Positions 1 through 6,662 are shown, counted from the stretch's first letter. The stretch is DNA of 10,671 nt from Pseudomonadota bacterium (GCA_027592155.1 JAQCKY010000027.1:1-10671); one strand, 5' to 3'. Translations and numbers: made by a program. Notes: generated by a model from the sequence alone, not told the origin.

Positions 1-122
1 ATCGTCAGAGCATCTTCCTGTATGGAGGGCCCAACCGGCTCTAATGAGGCGTCAGGAGTACCGTTTCCCATGGTACGTTGCGCGGGGATCCCAGGTCTTG
101 CGCACCTGACGTCTCTTTTTTT
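1..122 (+). ncRNA. 3' part of an unidentified structured plus-strand RNA (or 3' UTR), cut by the window edge
   Basis: No open reading frame of useful length covers this stretch, but it folds well as plus-strand RNA. A hairpin pairs 26-31 (AGGGCC) with 37-42 (GGCTCT, one G-U) around a CAACC loop. It is followed at once by the large closed structure 46-115 and a T-run. The 5' end lies outside the window, so length and identity are unknown. I compared it from memory with 6S RNA, SRP RNA, tmRNA and RNase P and saw none of their diagnostic motifs. It could be a small RNA or the 3' UTR of an upstream gene. It runs head-on into the end of asd. Confidence 0.3.
46..122 (+). terminator. Branched intrinsic terminator at the end of a plus-strand transcript
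   Basis: Positions 46-56 (GAGGCGTCAGG) pair with 105-115 (CCTGACGTCTC) to give 11 base pairs with one G-U, followed by seven Ts at 116-122. Two hairpins sit inside the stem: 58-62 GTACC with 72-76 GGTAC, and 79-83 TGCGC with 100-104 GCGCA. On the minus strand the same stem has no T-run after it, so it should stop plus-strand transcription coming from the left, not asd transcription. A branched loop of about 48 nt is large for a terminator, which lowers certainty. Confidence 0.6.
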
Positions 123-157
123 CTAAGAAACACCGCGAAACCAGCCGAAACTACTGA

Positions 158-1192
158 TTAGGCTGCCGTTTCCATATAATCGGCAACCAAGGCCTCGGCG
201 ATCTGCACGGTGTTGAGCGCCGCCCCTTTACGCAGATTGTCGGAAACCACCCAGAGATTAAGACCGTTATCGAGGGTCGGGTCCTGCCGGATACGACTCA
301 CATAAACCGCATCTTCGCCGACACATTCGGTCGGCGTGACATAACCTTCGTCAGCCCGGTGATCAATGACGGCAACACCCGGCGCTTTTTCGAGGATCTT
401 CCGGGCTTCTTTTTCATCGAGCGGCGTCTCGAACTCAATATTGATGGACTCGGCATGGCCGATGAAGACCGGCACGCGCACACAGGTCGCGGTCAGCTTG
501 ATTTTGGGATCTAGAATTTTCTTGGTCTCCACCATCATCTTCCATTCTTCCTTCGTGTACCCGTCATCCATAAATTTATCGATATGGGGGATGACGTTGA
601 AGGCGATGGGTTTGGTAAAGATTTCCTGGAACTTATGTTCCGGCTCGTTCATGTACATGCCGCGAGTCTGGTTGAAAAGCTCGTCCATGGCGGCTTTTCC
701 ACCACCCGATACCGACTGATAGGTCGAGACGACGACGCGCTTGATCCGGGCGACATCGTGCAGAGGCTTCAATGCGACGACCAACTGAATGGTCGAGCAA
801 TTCGGATTCGCAATGATGTTCTTTTTGCGGAACCCGCTGATCGCTTCCCGATTGACCTCGGGCACAATAAGCGGCACGTCGGGATCCATCCGGAAATGGG
901 ACGTATTATCGATGACCACCGCACCCGCGGCGGCGGCCCGCGGCGAATGGATGGCGGAAACCGCGGCGCCCGGGCTCGACAACACGATATCGGTTCCCTT
1001 GAAATCATATTGGGCAAGCTCATGGATCGGCAGGACATCGTCCTCTCCGTAGGAAACTTCCGAGCCGACCGAGCGTTCGGATGCAAGTGCGACGACATCC
1101 GACGCCGGCACATCCCGTTCCGCAAGAGATTGCAGCAGTTCACGGCCAACATTGCCGGTTGCGCCGACGACGGCAAACTTCAAGCCCTTCAT
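158..1192 (-). CDS. asd: Aspartate-semialdehyde dehydrogenase
   Basis: Catalyses NADPH-dependent reduction of 4-aspartyl phosphate to aspartate semialdehyde, the branch-point intermediate for lysine/diaminopimelate, methionine and threonine; cytosolic. The 344-residue protein has the N-terminal dinucleotide-binding loop GATGNVGRE at 10-18. The catalytic cysteine is Cys132 in NPNCSTIQ, and the glycine-rich VSGGGK lies at 161-166. The catalytic histidine is His246 in RVPVFIGHAES, and the C-terminal NLRKGAALN motif is at 319-327. All key residues are present and the length is normal for the shorter (Bacillus/alphaproteobacterial) class. The ATG at 1192 is preceded by AGGAATG at a suitable distance. 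It lies 103 bp downstream of leuB on the same strand, probably co-transcribed, with a perfect 8-bp hairpin in the gap. Confidence 0.97.
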   Translation of the reverse strand: MKGLKFAVVGATGNVGRELLQSLAERDVPASDVVALASERSVGSEVSYGEDDVLPIHELAQYDFKGTDIVLSSPGAAVSAIHSPRAAAAGAVVIDNTSHFRMDPDVPLIVPEVNREAISGFRKKNIIANPNCSTIQLVVALKPLHDVARIKRVVVSTYQSVSGGGKAAMDELFNQTRGMYMNEPEHKFQEIFTKPIAFNVIPHIDKFMDDGYTKEEWKMMVETKKILDPKIKLTATCVRVPVFIGHAESINIEFETPLDEKEARKILEKAPGVAVIDHRADEGYVTPTECVGEDAVYVSRIRQDPTLDNGLNLWVVSDNLRKGAALNTVQIAEALVADYMETAA

Positions 1193-1252
1193 GACATCAT
1201 TCCTATTACTAACCGCCGCCGTCTCACAGCCGATCCCGGCGCGGGCAGTTCA

Positions 1253-1272
1253 TTTACGCCGTTTGGCGTAAA
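1253..1272 (-). other. Perfect hairpin in the leuB-asd spacer
   Basis: TTTACGCC at 1253-1260 and GGCGTAAA at 1265-1272 are exact inverted repeats around a 4-nt loop. On the minus strand, in which leuB and asd are transcribed, there is no T-run after the stem, so this is not a standard terminator. It may be an RNA processing or stability element between the two cistrons. The same sequence context resembles part of ffh; see findings. Confidence 0.5.
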
Positions 1273-1295
1273 ATTTCAACAGTTTGACGGAACGA

Positions 1296-2405
1296 TCAAT
1301 CCGCCAGCGCATCCAGTTCGGCAATCACCGCTTCGCCCATCTCGGTGGTCGAAACCTTGGTTTTGCCGGCACCCATGATGTCGGCGGTGCGCAGCCCTTT
1401 TGCCAGGACGTTCTGGACCGCCTGATCGACCATATCCGCGTCATCGCTCAAATCGAAGGAATAGCGCAGCATCATCGAAAAGCTGAGAATTGTCGCCAGC
1501 GGATTAGCCAGTTTCTGACCGGTGATATCGGGCGCGCTTCCGTGGACCGGCTCATACAGGGCCGCACGCCGGCCCGATGAGTCCTCGGCGCCCAAGGACG
1601 CGGACGGCAGCATACCGAGCGAACCGGTCAACATCGCCGCGCAATCGGACAAAATATCGCCGAACATGTTGGTCGTCACAATCACGTCGAACTGCTTGGG
1701 ATTGCGCACCAACTGCATGGCGGCGTTATCGACATACATATGGGAAAGTTCAACGTCGGGGTAGTCGCCCTTGATGCTCTCCATCACCTCGCGCCACATC
1801 ACCGTCGTTTCCAGGACGTTCGCCTTGTCGATAGAGCAGAGCCGTTTGTCTCGTTTTTGCGCCAGCTCAAAACCGACGCGGCCGATACGCTCAACTTCCG
1901 GCGACGTATAAGTCAGCGTGTTAACGCCCCTCTTGGTGCCATCCGGAAGAGTTTCAACGCCGCGCGGCTCACCGAAATAAATGCCGCCGGTAAGCTCGCG
2001 GATGATCATGATATCGAGGCCTTTAACGATATCCAGCTTCAAGCTGGATGCATCGGCGAGAGCATCGAATACGACGGCCGGGCGCAGGTTTGCAAACAGC
2101 TCGAGTTCTTTGCGAATCTTCAGCAGGCCCCGTTCCGGGCGGTGTTCAAACGGCAGCACGTCCCATTTGGGGCCGCCCACGGCACCCATCAGCACGGCAT
2201 CGGACGCTTTTGCCTTGGCAACCGTGTCGTCGGTCAAGGGCGTGCCGTGAGCGTCGTAAGCCGCACCGCCGATCAGGTCTTCGGTAATGTCGAAGGTCAC
2301 GGTGCGCTTCTGGTCCATCCAATCGATGACCCGGCGGACTTCGTCCATCACTTCGGGGCCGATGCCGTCACCCGGCAGGAATAGGAGGGATTTATTGGCA
2401 GCCAT
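1296..2405 (-). CDS. leuB: 3-isopropylmalate dehydrogenase
   Basis: Oxidatively decarboxylates (2R,3S)-3-isopropylmalate to 2-oxoisocaproate with NAD+, the third step specific to leucine synthesis. The 369 residues carry the family N-terminus LPGDGIGPEV (10-19) and the substrate-binding arginines in RKELELFANLRP (98-109). Further motifs are RELTGGIYFGEPRG (136-149), Lys194 and Asp226, and the Mg-binding GDILSD segment (Asp250, Asp254). HGSAPDI at 288-294 is the NAD-binding loop typical of IPMDH rather than isocitrate dehydrogenase. The ATG at 2405 gives the usual N-terminus; the ribosome-binding site (GAGTAG) is weak. It is separated from leuCD by an opposite-strand cyclase gene and so probably uses its own promoter at 2452-2480. 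Asd follows on the same strand. Confidence 0.97.
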   Translation of the reverse strand: MAANKSLLFLPGDGIGPEVMDEVRRVIDWMDQKRTVTFDITEDLIGGAAYDAHGTPLTDDTVAKAKASDAVLMGAVGGPKWDVLPFEHRPERGLLKIRKELELFANLRPAVVFDALADASSLKLDIVKGLDIMIIRELTGGIYFGEPRGVETLPDGTKRGVNTLTYTSPEVERIGRVGFELAQKRDKRLCSIDKANVLETTVMWREVMESIKGDYPDVELSHMYVDNAAMQLVRNPKQFDVIVTTNMFGDILSDCAAMLTGSLGMLPSASLGAEDSSGRRAALYEPVHGSAPDITGQKLANPLATILSFSMMLRYSFDLSDDADMVDQAVQNVLAKGLRTADIMGAGKTKVSTTEMGEAVIAELDALAD

Positions 2406-2451
2406 AATTCTACTCGCCGTATCTAATTGGAAAAAACCGGTGGAGGAGCGG

Positions 2452-2480
2452 CTTTTAACCAGAGCACCGCCCTAGGTCAA
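2452..2480 (-). promoter_or_regulatory. Putative sigma-70 promoter of leuB-asd
   Basis: On the minus strand TTGACC (2475-2480) and TAAAAG (2452-2457) are separated by exactly 17 bp. This places a start near 2445 and gives a leader of about 40 nt before the leuB ATG. The -35 matches 5 of 6 consensus bases and the -10 matches 4 of 6. No leucine-rich leader peptide or terminator was seen in the leader. The call rests on motif matching alone. Confidence 0.45.
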
Positions 2481-2529
2481 ACAGAGTCAACCGCCGGAAC
2501 GGTTGCCAAGAAACGTGAACCGGTTAAAA

Positions 2530-2559
2530 TTGAGGCACTGTCGGACACGACCTTGTATT
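2530..2559 (+). promoter_or_regulatory. Weak candidate promoter of the cyclase-like gene
   Basis: TTGAGG at 2530-2535 and TGTATT at 2554-2559 are 18 bp apart and about 80 bp before the ATG at 2640. Both boxes are imperfect. The leuB-cyclase divergent spacer (2406-2639) offers no better plus-strand candidate that I could see. Confidence 0.22.
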
Positions 2560-2639
2560 CGGGGGCCGACGATTTCTCTCCATTAATTCTGCCGGGGGTA
2601 TGGACCGGCGCCGGACAACATCACGTCGGGAGAGTTTCC

Positions 2640-3170
2640 ATGAACTGGTACGACATCCACAACCCTGTGCAATCCGACCTTCTGATCGGGTTTTATGATC
2701 TGACCGGATACACCCGGTTATGCCGTGACGAGGACGACAACAAGATCCTCGATCTCATGACCGGTTACTTCAATCTCACAGGCACAATCATCGCAAACGA
2801 CAACGGCATCCTTATCAAGACCATCGGCGACGCCGGGCTGGCCGCCTTTACGGCAGCGGATATAGATCGGGGCGTGCTCGCGTTTCGGCGGGTTAAATCG
2901 GAAGGGGATGCCTGGCTGGCGGCACAAGGCCTCAAATGCCGAGGGATCGTAAAACTAAATTTCGGACCCGTAGCCTGCGGATTGGTCGGTGCGCCCGGGC
3001 GCGAACAGTTCGACACATACGGCCATACGGTGAATACCGCCGCATTGGTCGAGTCGAACGGATTTGCGATGACGCCCCAGGTGTTTCGGAAACTCTCCCC
3101 CGAGACCCGAAAGCTGTTTAAGAAACACACACCACCGGTCAGCTATATCGCACTTGAAGACCGGCATTAG
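2640..3170 (+). CDS. Small stand-alone class III adenylate/guanylate cyclase homologue with a substituted catalytic arginine
   Basis: The 176-residue protein consists of one class III nucleotidyl cyclase homology domain, with no membrane segment or sensor domain. First metal Asp20 lies in FYDLTGYTRL. Lys60 and second metal Asp64 lie in IKTIGDAG. Asp125 in QFDTYG sits where class IIIa enzymes read adenine, and Asn132 lies in HTVNTAALVES. The transition-state arginine, normally four residues after that Asn, is Leu136 (codon TTG). Such domains work as dimers making cAMP or cGMP; loss of the Arg predicts weak or no activity, so a binding or partner role is possible. The start is ATG 2640, with GGGAG just upstream; the frame stays open back to 2427, but that part overlaps the leuB promoter and has no domain features. 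The gene diverges from leuB and converges on leuD with a 12-bp gap. Confidence 0.8.
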   Translation: MNWYDIHNPVQSDLLIGFYDLTGYTRLCRDEDDNKILDLMTGYFNLTGTIIANDNGILIKTIGDAGLAAFTAADIDRGVLAFRRVKSEGDAWLAAQGLKCRGIVKLNFGPVACGLVGAPGREQFDTYGHTVNTAALVESNGFAMTPQVFRKLSPETRKLFKKHTPPVSYIALEDRH

Positions 3171-3174
3171 CCGG
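3161..3174. other. Short hairpin at the convergent ends of the cyclase gene and leuD
   Basis: CCGGC (3161-3165) and GCCGG (3170-3174) pair around ATTA and include the cyclase stop codon. There is no T-run on either strand, so it is at best a weak pause or Rho-associated end. No intrinsic terminator was found between the two convergent genes, so their transcripts probably overlap. Confidence 0.3.
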
Positions 3175-3182
3175 GCCCAGAG

Positions 3183-3788
3183 TTAGAGCCAGGGCTGAGT
3201 GGCTTTCAGCTTCTCTTCGTGCGCAGTGATCTTATCGTCCTTCTGCATCGTCAGGCCGATATCGTCGAGACCATTGAGCAGGCAGTGCTTTTTGAAAGCA
3301 TCGACTTCGAACTTGATCACCTCGCCGTCGGGGCTGGTAATTTCCTGCGCTTCGAGATCGACGGTGATCGTCGCATTCGCACCGCGCTCCGCCGCTTCGT
3401 TGAGCTTCGCCACCTGCTCCTCCGGGAGTTTGATCAAGAGAATGCCGTTCTTGAAGCTGTTGTTATAGAAGATATCGGCGAAATCCGGCGCGATGACGCA
3501 TCGGATGCCGAAATCCTGCAGCGCCCAAGGTGCGTGTTCCCGGGACGATCCGCAGCCGAAATTATTGCCGGCAATCAGCACTTCGGCTTTCCGGTAAGCC
3601 GGTTTGTTGAGCACGAAATCAGGGCGCTCATTGCCGTCGGCATCGAACCGCAGCGTATAAAACAGGCTTTTGCCGAGACCGGTTCGCTTGATGGTCTTCA
3701 AGAAGCGGGCCGGAATAATCATGTCGGTGTCGACATTGACCATCGGCATCGGTGCCGCGACGGCGGTTAGTGTTGTGAATTTATCCAT
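3183..3788 (-). CDS. leuD: 3-isopropylmalate dehydratase small subunit
   Basis: Small (swivel-domain) subunit of isopropylmalate isomerase; with LeuC it converts 2-isopropylmalate to 3-isopropylmalate. The 201 residues include the family motifs NVDTDMIIPARFLK (18-31) and NNFGCGSSREHAPWAL (75-90), the substrate-contacting loop. The C-terminus, with GLDDIGLT (173-180), is complete and the length is normal. The start is ATG 3788, preceded by the strong ribosome-binding run GGGGGGAGAG. An open frame continues 78 codons upstream into leuC, but that part is an arginine-rich shadow of the leuC 3' end. The gene starts 17 bp after leuC ends, so the two are co-transcribed and presumably made in equal amounts. 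Confidence 0.96.
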   Translation of the reverse strand: MDKFTTLTAVAAPMPMVNVDTDMIIPARFLKTIKRTGLGKSLFYTLRFDADGNERPDFVLNKPAYRKAEVLIAGNNFGCGSSREHAPWALQDFGIRCVIAPDFADIFYNNSFKNGILLIKLPEEQVAKLNEAAERGANATITVDLEAQEITSPDGEVIKFEVDAFKKHCLLNGLDDIGLTMQKDDKITAHEEKLKATQPWL

Positions 3789-3805
3789 GGTCCGTCTCTC
3801 CCCCC

Positions 3806-5230
3806 TCAATCCGAATTGGCCAGATCGGCCAGATCGCGCACATCGATCAGATGTCCTGCGATCGCGGCGGCGGCGGCCATCGCCGGGCTCACCAAATGAG
3901 TGCGCCCGCCAGGGCCTTGGCGGCCTTCGAAATTGCGGTTCGATGTCGAGGCGCAACGTTCGCCGGGCACGAGCTTGTCGGCATTCATCGCCAGACACAT
4001 GGAGCAACCCGGCTCCCGCCAATCGAACCCGGCTTCGATGAAGATCTTATCCAGGCCTTCGGCTTCCGCCTGCTCCTTCACCAAACCCGAACCGGGCACG
4101 ACCATCGCGTCGACCGTGTCGGCGACCTTACGGCCTTTCGCAACTTCGGCGGCGGCCCGCAGGTCTTCGATCCGGCTGTTCGTGCAAGACCCGATAAACA
4201 TGCGATCGATCTTGATCTCCTGCATCGGTGTACCCGCTTTGAGGTCCATATATTCCAACGACCGTTCCATCTTGGCGCGGCGGTTGGGATCGCTTTCGGT
4301 TGCCGGGTCGGGCACCGATGCGGTGATCGGCACCGTGTCTTCCGGGCTGGTTCCCCAGGTCACTTGCGGCACGATGTCGGCGGCATCGAGGGTAACCTCG
4401 ATATCGTAATGGGCGCCTTCGTCGGAGACGAGTGTTTTCCAATAAGCGACCGCTTGCTCCCAGGCGCCGGCTTTGGGCGCCATGGGCTTGCCCATGAGAT
4501 ATTGGAAAGTCTTTTCATCGGGCGCGATAAGACCGGCACGGGCGCCGCCCTCGATGGTCATGTTGCACATCGTCATGCGCCCTTCCATCGACAGGTTACG
4601 CACGGCTTCGCCGGCAAATTCAATAACGCAACCGGTACCGCCGGCGGTTCCGATTTTCCCGATGATGGCAAGGATCATATCCTTGGCGGTACATCCCGGC
4701 GGCAGTTCGCCGTCGACGGTGACCCGCATGTTCTTGCCCTTTTTTTGGATCATCGTCTGAGTGGCCAGGACATGCTCGACCTCAGACGTGCCGATCCCAA
4801 AGGCCAAAGAGCCGAAGGCGCCGTGAGTGGCGGTATGAGAATCCCCGCAAACCAACGTCGTTCCTGGCAGGGTAAATCCCTGCTCTGGGCCAATTACGTG
4901 ACAAATGCCCTGGCGAATGTCGCCCATCCCGAACAGTTGGAGCCCAAACTCCGCGCAGTTCGCGTCCAGCGTTTCAACCTGGATACGGGATTCATCGTCT
5001 TCGATTCCCTGACTGCGATCGCTGGTCGGCACGTTGTGATCCGCCACCGCGAGGGTGAGATCGGGCCGGCGAACTTTGCGGCCGTTATCCCGCAATCCGT
5101 CAAAAGCCTGAGGGCTGGTTACCTCATGCACAAGATGACGGTCGATGAAGATAACACAGGTTCCGTCATCATCCTCATCGACAACGTGGGCTTCCCAGAT
5201 TTTGTCGAACAATGTCTTGGGTGCGCTCAT
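3806..5230 (-). CDS. leuC: 3-isopropylmalate dehydratase large subunit
   Basis: Large subunit of isopropylmalate isomerase, an aconitase-superfamily [4Fe-4S] enzyme in which the cluster binds substrate. The 474 residues carry VADHNVPTSD (62-71) and CGDSHTATHGAFG (128-140). The cluster ligands are Cys349 in GSCTNSR, and Cys409 and Cys412 in GCSMCLAMN; all are intact. Length matches bacterial LeuC. The start at ATG 5230 gives the typical MSAPKTLFDKIW opening and has GGAGGAGAACTT before it. A further ATG eight codons upstream (5254) lies across that ribosome-binding site and is unlikely. It is 97 bp downstream of rplS on the same strand; that spacer holds two direct repeats but no terminator, so read-through from the ribosomal operon is possible. 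Confidence 0.97.
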   Translation of the reverse strand: MSAPKTLFDKIWEAHVVDEDDDGTCVIFIDRHLVHEVTSPQAFDGLRDNGRKVRRPDLTLAVADHNVPTSDRSQGIEDDESRIQVETLDANCAEFGLQLFGMGDIRQGICHVIGPEQGFTLPGTTLVCGDSHTATHGAFGSLAFGIGTSEVEHVLATQTMIQKKGKNMRVTVDGELPPGCTAKDMILAIIGKIGTAGGTGCVIEFAGEAVRNLSMEGRMTMCNMTIEGGARAGLIAPDEKTFQYLMGKPMAPKAGAWEQAVAYWKTLVSDEGAHYDIEVTLDAADIVPQVTWGTSPEDTVPITASVPDPATESDPNRRAKMERSLEYMDLKAGTPMQEIKIDRMFIGSCTNSRIEDLRAAAEVAKGRKVADTVDAMVVPGSGLVKEQAEAEGLDKIFIEAGFDWREPGCSMCLAMNADKLVPGERCASTSNRNFEGRQGPGGRTHLVSPAMAAAAAIAGHLIDVRDLADLANSD

Positions 5231-5270
5231 AAGTTCTCCTCCGCCGGTTCCCAATTCTGTTGGTTCTTGG

Positions 5271-5295
5271 CCGGTTTATACCTGTCCGGTTTATA
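5271..5295 (-). repeat. Two direct repeats TATAAACCGG before leuC
   Basis: On the plus strand CCGGTTTATA occurs at 5271-5280 and again at 5286-5295, a spacing of 15 bp. Read on the minus strand these are TATAAACCGG copies 41-65 bp before the leuC start. Each contains a -10-like TATAAA, but I see no good -35 for either. They could be a regulator site or tandem -10 elements. Confidence 0.45.
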
Positions 5296-5327
5296 ATCGT
5301 CCTGCCGCGATCATCGTGGCGCGACGC

Positions 5328-5888
5328 CTATTTTTTCTCGTCGTCGCCAGATGCTGTTTCAGGAGCCGCCGTCTCTTCAGTAACCTGATCCACGGGCGTT
5401 TCCTCGACAGCGGGCGTAATGCCTGCTGACGCGGCCAACTCCTCATCGGTCATATCGCTGGCGACTCCGGCTTCCAATTTCAGCGCGGCAGCGGTCTCGC
5501 GATCGGCGGCGTTCAGCTTCGCTGCCCACCCATCCGTACGCTCGGCGATCCGCGCCGACTTACCACGTCGACCACGCAGGTAATAAAGTTTGGCGCGGCG
5601 GACATCGCCACGGCGAACAACGGTAATCTCATCGATGTTCGGCGAATATAGCGGGAACACCCGCTCAACACCTTCGCCGTAGGAGATTTTACGGACCGTG
5701 AATGACGAATTCAGACCGTCATTCTTGCGCGCGATGCACATGCCTTCGAAGGCCTGGATCCGCTCGCGGGTCCCTTCAACCACCTTCACGTTGATCCGGA
5801 CGGTGTCGCCGGGTGAAAATTCCGGGATATCTTTTTTCTCGGTGAGCCGAGCAACTTGCTCTTTTTCGAATTGTTCTACGATGTTCAT
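5328..5888 (-). CDS. rplS: 50S ribosomal protein L19 with extended acidic C-terminus
   Basis: L19 sits at the 30S-50S interface of the large subunit. The conserved core spans about residues 1-118. It includes FSPGDTVRINVKVVEGTRER (24-43), QAFEGMCIARKN (45-56), FTVRKISYGEGVERVFPLYSP (63-83) and the basic VRRGDVRRAKLYYLRGRRGKSARI stretch (91-114). The E. coli protein ends near residue 115; here about 65 more residues follow, rich in Ala, Glu and Thr and ending GDDEKK. The start is ATG 5888 after GAGGAAGAG; a TTG five codons upstream is part of that ribosome-binding site. It lies 15 bp after trmD in the classical rpsP-rimM-trmD-rplS order. Confidence 0.96.
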   Translation of the reverse strand: MNIVEQFEKEQVARLTEKKDIPEFSPGDTVRINVKVVEGTRERIQAFEGMCIARKNDGLNSSFTVRKISYGEGVERVFPLYSPNIDEITVVRRGDVRRAKLYYLRGRRGKSARIAERTDGWAAKLNAADRETAAALKLEAGVASDMTDEELAASAGITPAVEETPVDQVTEETAAPETASGDDEKK

Positions 5889-5903
5889 GGTTCTCTTCCT
5901 CAA

Positions 5904-6662
5904 CTAATCCCGGGTTTCCGCGTAGCGCCGCCACAAATCAGGCCTGCGTTCACGGGTAATGCGTTCGGCTTGGTCGCGCCGCCAGCTGCGTACATTCTCA
6001 TGATGGCCAGAGAGCAGAATATCGGGCACCGCCCGATCGTCCCAAATCCGCGGTTTGGTATAATGCGGATATTCTAACAGGCCTTGTTCAAAACTTTCCT
6101 CTTCCGGTGACTCATCGCTGCCCATCACGCCTGGTATCAGGCGGACACACGCGTCAATAAGCGCAATCGCCGCCGGCTCACCGCCGGATAGTATAAAGTC
6201 ACCAAGACTAAGCTCTTCGGGCTCATGCGCCTCAACAACTCTTTCGTCAATGCCTTCGAACCGGCCGCAGAGCAAAATCATGCCTTCGCCGGCTGCAAGT
6301 TCGTGGACGCGGGACTGGGTAATGGCCCTGCCCCTCGGCGTCAAGTAAATTAGCGGCAGACGATAGCCTGAATCCTCGGCATCCGCCACTGTCTGGCGAA
6401 GCGACGCATCAATAACGTCCGGCCGCATCACCATACCCGGCCCGCCACCGAAAGGCGTGTCGTCGACCATTCGGTGCTTATCCGTCGCCGACGCCCTGAT
6501 ATCAACGGCATCGAGTATCCACCGTTGTTCCGCCAAGGCACGGCCGGCCAGCGAATGGCCCAGCGGCCCCGGGAACATGTCCGGGAACAGCGTCAGGACG
6601 ACGGCTTTCCACGGCTTGTCTCCGCCCGAGTTCTTAGGGTTTTGGGCTTCAACGCGGGTCAT
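5904..6662 (-). CDS. trmD: tRNA (guanine-N1)-methyltransferase
   Basis: Methylates G37 at N1 in tRNAs reading CNN codons with S-adenosylmethionine, preventing +1 frameshifting. The SPOUT-fold protein has 252 residues. Motifs are HRMVDDTPFGGGPGM (63-77), LCGRFEGIDERV (131-142), the trefoil-knot segment GDFILSGGEPAA (154-165), catalytic Arg174 in VRLIPGVMG, and GLLEYPHYTKP (194-204). At the position of the E. coli general acid/base Asp169 (EDSF) this protein has Glu189 (EESF). I believe Glu occurs in other alphaproteobacteria, but could not check. About 15 extra residues precede the usual start (KAVVLTLFPDMF). The ATG at 6662 overlaps the rimM stop codon in an ATGA arrangement, suggesting translational coupling, and supports this start. 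Confidence 0.95.
   Translation of the reverse strand: MTRVEAQNPKNSGGDKPWKAVVLTLFPDMFPGPLGHSLAGRALAEQRWILDAVDIRASATDKHRMVDDTPFGGGPGMVMRPDVIDASLRQTVADAEDSGYRLPLIYLTPRGRAITQSRVHELAAGEGMILLCGRFEGIDERVVEAHEPEELSLGDFILSGGEPAAIALIDACVRLIPGVMGSDESPEEESFEQGLLEYPHYTKPRIWDDRAVPDILLSGHHENVRSWRRDQAERITRERRPDLWRRYAETRD

Noticed and set aside
1..122. Identification of the left-edge RNA as 6S, SRP, tmRNA or RNase P RNA
   Set aside because: None of the diagnostic sequences of these RNAs is visible, and the 11-bp closing stem is internal to the transcript.
584..1378. 264-codon plus-strand open frame antisense to asd and the leuB end
   Set aside because: Shadow of asd; no recognisable motifs and it crosses the leuB-asd spacer without any start signal.
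1740..2384. 214-codon plus-strand open frame antisense to leuB
   Set aside because: Shadow of a confidently identified gene; composition reflects the complementary codons.
2427..2639. 71-codon N-terminal extension of the cyclase-like protein
   Set aside because: The frame is open but has no domain character, overlaps the leuB promoter region, and the ATG at 2640 has a clear ribosome-binding site.
3789..4022. 78-codon N-terminal extension of LeuD
   Set aside because: It is the leuC 3' end in another frame; LeuD family length and a strong ribosome-binding site support ATG 3788.
3851..5296. 481-codon plus-strand open frame antisense to leuC
   Set aside because: It lies wholly over leuC, which has all family motifs. 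The product is His/Arg/Gly-rich with no domain, and open antisense frames are common in GC-rich genes.
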